Assembly: GCA_002342165.1 (NCBI GenBank)
Contig: DDPM01000065.1
Location: 1-9,631 of the forward strand
Source of the DNA: Hylemonella sp. UBA2468
Lineage (GTDB): Bacteria; Pseudomonadota; Gammaproteobacteria; Burkholderiales; Burkholderiaceae_C
Reading direction: 5' to 3'
DNA length: 9,631 nucleotides
The translations under genes and the position numbers were made by a program. The notes beneath the pieces are model-generated. The model was not told the origin of the DNA. It saw nothing but the letters and a program-made list of their open reading frames with translations, and ran no database searches. This document shows positions 6,423 to 9,631 of the stretch, one piece after another. The stretch's first letter is position 1. Each line of letters starts with the position of its first letter.

Positions 6423-7676
6423 GTGAAAGCCCCACAAGACATTCAACACTATTTGCGCCCAGGCGCTTTACAACTGAGCAGCTTGCCGCCTTTGTCTTTG
6501 TACGTGCACCTGCCTTGGTGCCTTAAAAAGTGCCCATACTGCGACTTCAATTCGCATGAATGGCAAGCGTACAGTGCCTCGCCTCAAAATAAAGCACATA
6601 ACCCACCACAACGCCCACCGCATCAAGAAGCACTGCCTGAGCAGCATTACATCAAAGCGCTCATTGCTGATTTGGAGTCTTCTATCGGGTTGATATGGGG
6701 CAGAACTGTGCACAGCATTTTTATTGGCGGGGGCACGCCCAGCTTGTTTGCACCCGAATCCATAGACCGCCTTTTAGGTGACTTGCGAGCACGTCTCAAA
6801 GTGGCACCCGACTGCGAAGTCACTTTAGAAGCCAACCCGGGCACATTTGAAACCCATAGATTCAAAGCCTTTCGTCAAGCTGGTGTCACGCGTTTATCTG
6901 TTGGGGTGCAAAGCTTTAACGATGTGCATTTGCAGGCTATAGGGCGTGTTCATGATGGTACCCAAGCTCTTGCCGCCATGGAGGAAGTTGCAACTTGTTT
7001 TGAAACCTTCAACCTTGATTTGATGTACGCCTTGCCCGGGCAGACCTTAGAGCAATTGCAACAAGACGTGCATCAAGCCCTGGCATTCAAGCCCCCCCAC
7101 CTGTCCATTTACCACCTGACCTTAGAGCCCAATACCTACTTTGCCAAATACCCCCCGTTACTGCCTGATGACGATGCGGCTTACGACATGCTTGACGCCA
7201 TCAGCCACCTCACGGCATTACAAGGCTTGGAGCGCTATGAAGTGTCGGCCTTCGCGCAAAAAGGCCATCAGGCGCGGCACAACCTCAACTACTGGCAATT
7301 TGGCGACTACTTGGGCCTTGGCGCAGGTGCGCACAGCAAAATCAGTTTTGCGCACCGTGTGGTGAGGCAAGTCAGGCTGCGCGATCCGCGGTTGTACATG
7401 CAATACGCGTCACAGGGCAGTGCCTTAGCGCAAGATGACGAAGTGGCCCGAGCCGATTTGCCGTTTGAATTTATGCTCAATGCACTCAGGCTCAAGCAAG
7501 GTTTTGCAATTCAAGACTTTACCGAGCGCACGGGGCTGGCCGTGACCGCCATTCAAAAGTCCTTGTTACAGGCCGAGGCCAAAGGTTGGATAGAGCGCGA
7601 TTGGACTCATGTTTGGCCCACCACGCAAGGCTTTGACTTTTTAAGTGACTTGCAAGCCTTGTTTTTGCCAGACTAG
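6423..7676 (+). CDS. hemW: Heme chaperone HemW, radical-SAM protein
   Basis: HemW binds heme and a 4Fe-4S cluster and delivers heme to target proteins. The family was long annotated as oxygen-independent coproporphyrinogen oxidase. The 417-residue protein has the radical-SAM cluster motif CxxxCxxC at C33, C37 and C40, followed by DFNSH. The extra cysteine of true HemN (CxxxCxxCxC) is absent, which favours HemW. FIGGGTPSLFAPESIDRLL (about 100-118), EANPGTFE, RLSVGVQSF and the HemW C-terminal domain follow. A proline- and histidine-rich linker near residues 49-72 makes it longer than E. coli HemW (about 378). The start is a GTG without a clear Shine-Dalgarno, two codons after the rdgB stop, so reinitiation from rdgB is likely. 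A small hairpin (6404-6408 with 6417-6421) covers the rdgB stop. Its own stop codon overlaps that of the opposing reductase gene. Confidence 0.94.
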   Translation: MKAPQDIQHYLRPGALQLSSLPPLSLYVHLPWCLKKCPYCDFNSHEWQAYSASPQNKAHNPPQRPPHQEALPEQHYIKALIADLESSIGLIWGRTVHSIFIGGGTPSLFAPESIDRLLGDLRARLKVAPDCEVTLEANPGTFETHRFKAFRQAGVTRLSVGVQSFNDVHLQAIGRVHDGTQALAAMEEVATCFETFNLDLMYALPGQTLEQLQQDVHQALAFKPPHLSIYHLTLEPNTYFAKYPPLLPDDDAAYDMLDAISHLTALQGLERYEVSAFAQKGHQARHNLNYWQFGDYLGLGAGAHSKISFAHRVVRQVRLRDPRLYMQYASQGSALAQDDEVARADLPFEFMLNALRLKQGFAIQDFTERTGLAVTAIQKSLLQAEAKGWIERDWTHVWPTTQGFDFLSDLQALFLPD

Positions 7677-8167
7677 GCCTCTACAGCTTCAGACAAGCTG
7701 AGCCATTTGCCGTCTCGGTAAAGCAGGGGAGATGCGTTGGCCTCAAAGTGACCTTCCAACACTTCGCCCACCATCAGGCAGTGTGTGCTTTCTTCAAATT
7801 GGCGCAGCAAACGGCACTCCAGGCTGATGACCGCACCTTGAAGCACCGGAACACCTGTAGAGCCTTGGCTCCAGACCGGGTTGATAAATCGATCGTCACC
7901 GATGATGTTTTTTTGACCCGAAAAAATTTGGGCCTGTTCAATATGGTCCATGCTCAGTGTGTTCACGCTGAACGACTGATTGGTGATGAACTGCTGATAG
8001 GAATAACTGTTGCGGTTTACTGCACATACAATGGAAGGGGGCTCAGCTCCCAGCGACATGAAGGCCGTGGCCGTTAGGCCTGAGCGGCTGGGTGCTGAAC
8101 CGGTGGCAATGATGTTGACTGCTGCAGGATGCAGTCGCATCAGTTGCTTGAAGATTTGAGGGGTCAT
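7673..8167 (-). CDS. Flavin reductase family protein, partner of the adjacent monooxygenase
   Basis: This 164-residue protein belongs to the flavin reductase-like (FMN-binding split-barrel) family, which reduces FMN or FAD with NAD(P)H and supplies the reduced flavin to a separate oxygenase. Visible family features are an N-terminal FKQLMRLHPAAVNIIATG, the motif SGLTATAFMSLGAEPPSIVCAVNRNS (29-54), the segment FSVNTL (66-71) and a C-terminal LLYRDGKWLSL. Length is normal. Its ATG overlaps the stop of the upstream LLM monooxygenase gene as ATGA, so the two are translationally coupled and almost certainly co-transcribed. Which flavin and nicotinamide it prefers cannot be read from the sequence. 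Its stop codon overlaps that of hemW. Confidence 0.9.
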   Translation of the reverse strand: MTPQIFKQLMRLHPAAVNIIATGSAPSRSGLTATAFMSLGAEPPSIVCAVNRNSYSYQQFITNQSFSVNTLSMDHIEQAQIFSGQKNIIGDDRFINPVWSQGSTGVPVLQGAVISLECRLLRQFEESTHCLMVGEVLEGHFEANASPLLYRDGKWLSLSEAVEA

Positions 8168-9321
8168 GCCGCAACCAAATCTTGAGGCATGGTCAAAGTT
8201 GGTGCTTCTACATTGGTTTGGTAGCCCAAGCCCAAGGCTTGGTTGACTCGTGGCATCACCTCATGAGCCATAAGCTCCATGGAGCGGCGGCCTAATGCGG
8301 GGTCGACCAAATCCATTCCGGCGTAAACAATTTCACCAAAGGGCCCCGCGTTTTCACGCAGCGCCAAAATTTGATCGACCACTTCATTGACCGTGCCGCT
8401 GATGACCAAATCATCCAGCAGTCGGTCAAGTGTGACGTGGCTGTCGTCTTCGTCTTGATGCTTCTTAAAAATCACGTGCCGCTTGGACATCATCATTTTG
8501 GTGAGCATTTGGCGGTAGTAATAGCGGTAAGGGCTCTGGGCATCTTCTCGGCCGTAGGTTTTGGCAGTGGCCGAATCGTCGCTTACAAAAATGGTACGGG
8601 CCACGCGCCAGTCTTGGGGCTGAGCGGTTTCGCCTACTTTGGCTTTGCCTTCGCAATAGTTGGCCCAGTGGCTGGGTAACCAATGTGCCATTAAAAAGTT
8701 GGCGGACATGGGGTGAAAGTCGCGCTGACCCATGGCAATCACCCCTTTAGAAAAGGGGGCTACCACCGTGCCCACAATTTCAGGTCGTGGATTTTGGAAG
8801 GGTTTCATCAATTGGCCGCGTCCGATTTCGGGCACGCTGGTAATGCGCGTCGACACCTTGAAACGGTTGTTCGGTAAATCAATGTCGTAAGGGGGATCGC
8901 GCTCCCAAATGGCCAAAATCACATCAATGGCTTCGGCAAACATTTGGTTGCGGTCTTGGTCCAAGATGCCCAAGGCTTCTGCGTCAGATGCCAAGGCGCC
9001 TGGGCTGATGCCCAGAATAAACCTTCCTTTGGCCAAATGGTCAAACATGGCGGCCTGCGAAGCAATCAAGGTAGGGTGTGAGTGCGACAAATTGCTGGTG
9101 CCGCTGGCCAGTTTGATTTGGCGGGTCTCCGGAATTAGGGTGGCCAAAAACAACAGGCTGTTGGTCACGTTTTCGGCCTTGTCGGTCAGGTGCTCGCCCA
9201 CAAATGCATCGTAAAACCCCAACTGGTCGGCATAGATGATGGTTTGGCGATCTTCGTGCAGGGTTTCAGTGGTATCCCGATGCAGCGGGTGCAGGGGCAT
9301 GGTGAAGTAGCCAAGGCGCAT
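8164..9321 (-). CDS. LLM-class (luciferase-like) flavin-dependent monooxygenase
   Basis: The 385-residue protein is a bacterial-luciferase-like oxidoreductase that would use reduced flavin from the neighbouring reductase to oxygenate a small organic substrate. Family features include MRLGYFTMPLHPLHRD at the N-terminus, ADQLGFYDAFVGEHLTD (31-47), the segment IKLASGTSNLSHSHPTLIASQAAMFDHLAKGRFILGI (69-105, given here in outline), and RVARTIFVSDD and VNEVVDQILALRE in the C-terminal half. It resembles proteins often labelled limonene 1,2-monooxygenase-like, but that label is weak and I do not assign a substrate. AGGAAG (9332-9327) lies five bases before the ATG and supports the start. The gene leads a two-gene operon with the reductase and diverges from a Bug-type solute-binding protein gene. 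Confidence 0.92.
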   Translation of the reverse strand: MRLGYFTMPLHPLHRDTTETLHEDRQTIIYADQLGFYDAFVGEHLTDKAENVTNSLLFLATLIPETRQIKLASGTSNLSHSHPTLIASQAAMFDHLAKGRFILGISPGALASDAEALGILDQDRNQMFAEAIDVILAIWERDPPYDIDLPNNRFKVSTRITSVPEIGRGQLMKPFQNPRPEIVGTVVAPFSKGVIAMGQRDFHPMSANFLMAHWLPSHWANYCEGKAKVGETAQPQDWRVARTIFVSDDSATAKTYGREDAQSPYRYYYRQMLTKMMMSKRHVIFKKHQDEDDSHVTLDRLLDDLVISGTVNEVVDQILALRENAGPFGEIVYAGMDLVDPALGRRSMELMAHEVMPRVNQALGLGYQTNVEAPTLTMPQDLVAA

Positions 9322-9402
9322 GTTGTCTTCCTGAAATGGTGAGCTGAGTCATTTTAGAGGTGATCAGCCGATTACTTAGGGACATCAGCCTAGGGATAAC
9401 CA

Positions 9403-9417
9403 CAGCAGATTCTGCTG
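9403..9417. repeat. Perfect inverted repeat, candidate operator
   Basis: CAGCAGA (9403-9409) is the exact reverse complement of TCTGCTG (9411-9417), with a single central T. A 15-bp near-perfect palindrome of this shape fits a dimeric repressor site. It lies about 82 bases upstream of the monooxygenase start and about 68 bases upstream of the Bug-type gene start, placed to affect either promoter. The binding protein is unknown. Confidence 0.45.
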
Positions 9418-9438
9418 CATATTTCATCAAAAATGCGT

Positions 9439-9447
9439 TTATCCACA
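9439..9447 (+). promoter_or_regulatory. Perfect DnaA-box match
   Basis: TTATCCACA matches the consensus DnaA box exactly. It overlaps the left arm of the inverted repeat at 9444-9461. Only one perfect box is visible, with no AT-rich unwinding element or replication gene nearby, so this is not an origin. It may be a DnaA-responsive control site or chance. Confidence 0.25.
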
Positions 9448-9461
9448 TTCTTGTCAATGTG
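9444..9461. repeat. Inverted repeat around a -35-like element
   Basis: CACATT (9444-9449) and AATGTG (9456-9461) are exact inverted repeats separated by six bases. The leftward -35 consensus TTGACA (9457-9452) lies partly inside the right arm. A protein bound here would cover that element. It could be an operator for the monooxygenase operon, but the evidence is only the symmetry. Confidence 0.4.
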
Positions 9462-9484
9462 TTGGGTCATGAAAGGCGATGAAC

Positions 9485-9631
9485 ATGCGATCTCTGTTTC
9501 AGTTGGGTGCACTGGTCTTGGTATGGTTGAGCACTCAGCTCGCTTGGGCCGACAGCTACCCCATAAGGCCCATCAGGGTCATAGTGCCTTATGCGGCGGG
9601 CGGTTTTTCAGACCAAGCCTCGCGCATCATT
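9485..9631 (+). CDS. Bug/TctC-family periplasmic solute-binding protein (5' end only)
   Basis: The frame stays open to the window edge, giving about 49 residues. It starts with a signal peptide: MRSLF, a hydrophobic core LGALVLVWLS and a likely cleavage after AWA. The mature start SYPIRPIRVIVPYAAGGFSDQASRII is typical of Bug (TctC-like) extracytoplasmic binding proteins, with the IxxIVPxxxGG-S/T-D ligand-loop motif. These proteins bind small, usually carboxylated, organic solutes and deliver them to a tripartite tricarboxylate transporter or act in sensing. Two in-frame ATGs exist, 9479 and 9485. The Shine-Dalgarno AAAGG (9472-9476) is eight bases before the second and only two before the first, so 9485 is preferred. 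It is divergent from the monooxygenase operon. Membrane components TctA and TctB are not in view. Confidence 0.85.
   Translation, partial: MRSLFQLGALVLVWLSTQLAWADSYPIRPIRVIVPYAAGGFSDQASRII

Larger units (their letters stand above)
9322..9484. promoter_or_regulatory. Divergent control region between monooxygenase operon and Bug-type gene
   Basis: This gap must hold the promoters of both divergent transcripts. It contains a perfect 7-bp inverted repeat (9403-9417), an imperfect one with arms GCAT.TTT and AAA.ATGC (9417-9424 with 9429-9436), and a perfect 6-bp one (9444-9449 with 9456-9461). Repeated short words (TCAGCC at 9364 and 9385, 21 bases apart; TAGGGA at 9377 and 9391) also occur. A consensus -35 TTGACA is read leftward at 9457-9452, but the best -10 at correct spacing is weak. 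I could not assign a rightward promoter. No regulator gene is in view. Confidence 0.5.

Noticed and set aside
9391..9400. TAGGGATAAC, matching the first ten bases of the I-SceI recognition site
   Set aside because: Only ten of 18 bases match, and no intron or homing endonuclease gene is present. Taken as coincidence.
1..9631. Mobile elements, CRISPR arrays, toxin-antitoxin or defence genes
   Set aside because: No spaced repeat array, transposase, integrase or small paired genes were seen on either strand. The window is almost entirely conserved housekeeping genes plus one metabolic module.

Overview
The window is ordinary betaproteobacterial chromosome. The protein sequences and the gene order (yicC-gmk-rpoZ-spoT on one strand, rph-rdgB-hemW diverging from it, greB converging on spoT) point to Burkholderiales, most likely Comamonadaceae. 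Base composition looks moderate rather than very GC-rich, which would suit a Limnohabitans- or Rhodoferax-like freshwater lineage. That placement is an impression from recognised sequence, not a computed result. I see no insertion sequence, prophage, integron or CRISPR array, and no gene that looks foreign.

Layout from left to right. Positions 1-134 hold no convincing gene, only the promoter of a tRNA-Arg(ACG) gene (135-211). That tRNA is followed by an intrinsic terminator and then greB (+). greB converges on a leftward block that is transcribed in the order yicC, gmk, rpoZ, spoT. An intrinsic terminator lies between rpoZ and spoT, immediately before the spoT start. From a short divergent promoter region near 5000-5060 the rightward cluster rph, rdgB, hemW begins. 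hemW meets the next leftward gene tail to tail, the two stop codons sharing the tetranucleotide CTAG. That leftward pair is an LLM-class flavin-dependent monooxygenase followed, with an ATGA overlap, by a flavin reductase. A 157-163 bp divergent intergenic region containing several inverted repeats separates the monooxygenase from the start of a Bug/TctC-type periplasmic solute-binding protein, which is cut by the window end.

How the genes fit together. Most of the window is housekeeping for RNA polymerase and nucleotide metabolism. SpoT makes and degrades (p)ppGpp, RpoZ is the polymerase subunit that contributes to a ppGpp site, and GreB works through the polymerase secondary channel. Gmk makes GDP from GMP, YicC and RNase PH cut or trim RNA, and RdgB removes non-canonical purine triphosphates. 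HemW is a heme-trafficking radical-SAM protein carried in the same cluster. The right end is different in character. A two-component flavin monooxygenase sits back to back with a solute-binding protein, which suggests uptake and oxidation of a small organic compound that the sequence does not identify.

I did not find a clearly new system. The points most worth checking are the monooxygenase/reductase/Bug module with its palindromic control region, and the two terminators placed directly in front of spoT and greB, which could act as attenuators.
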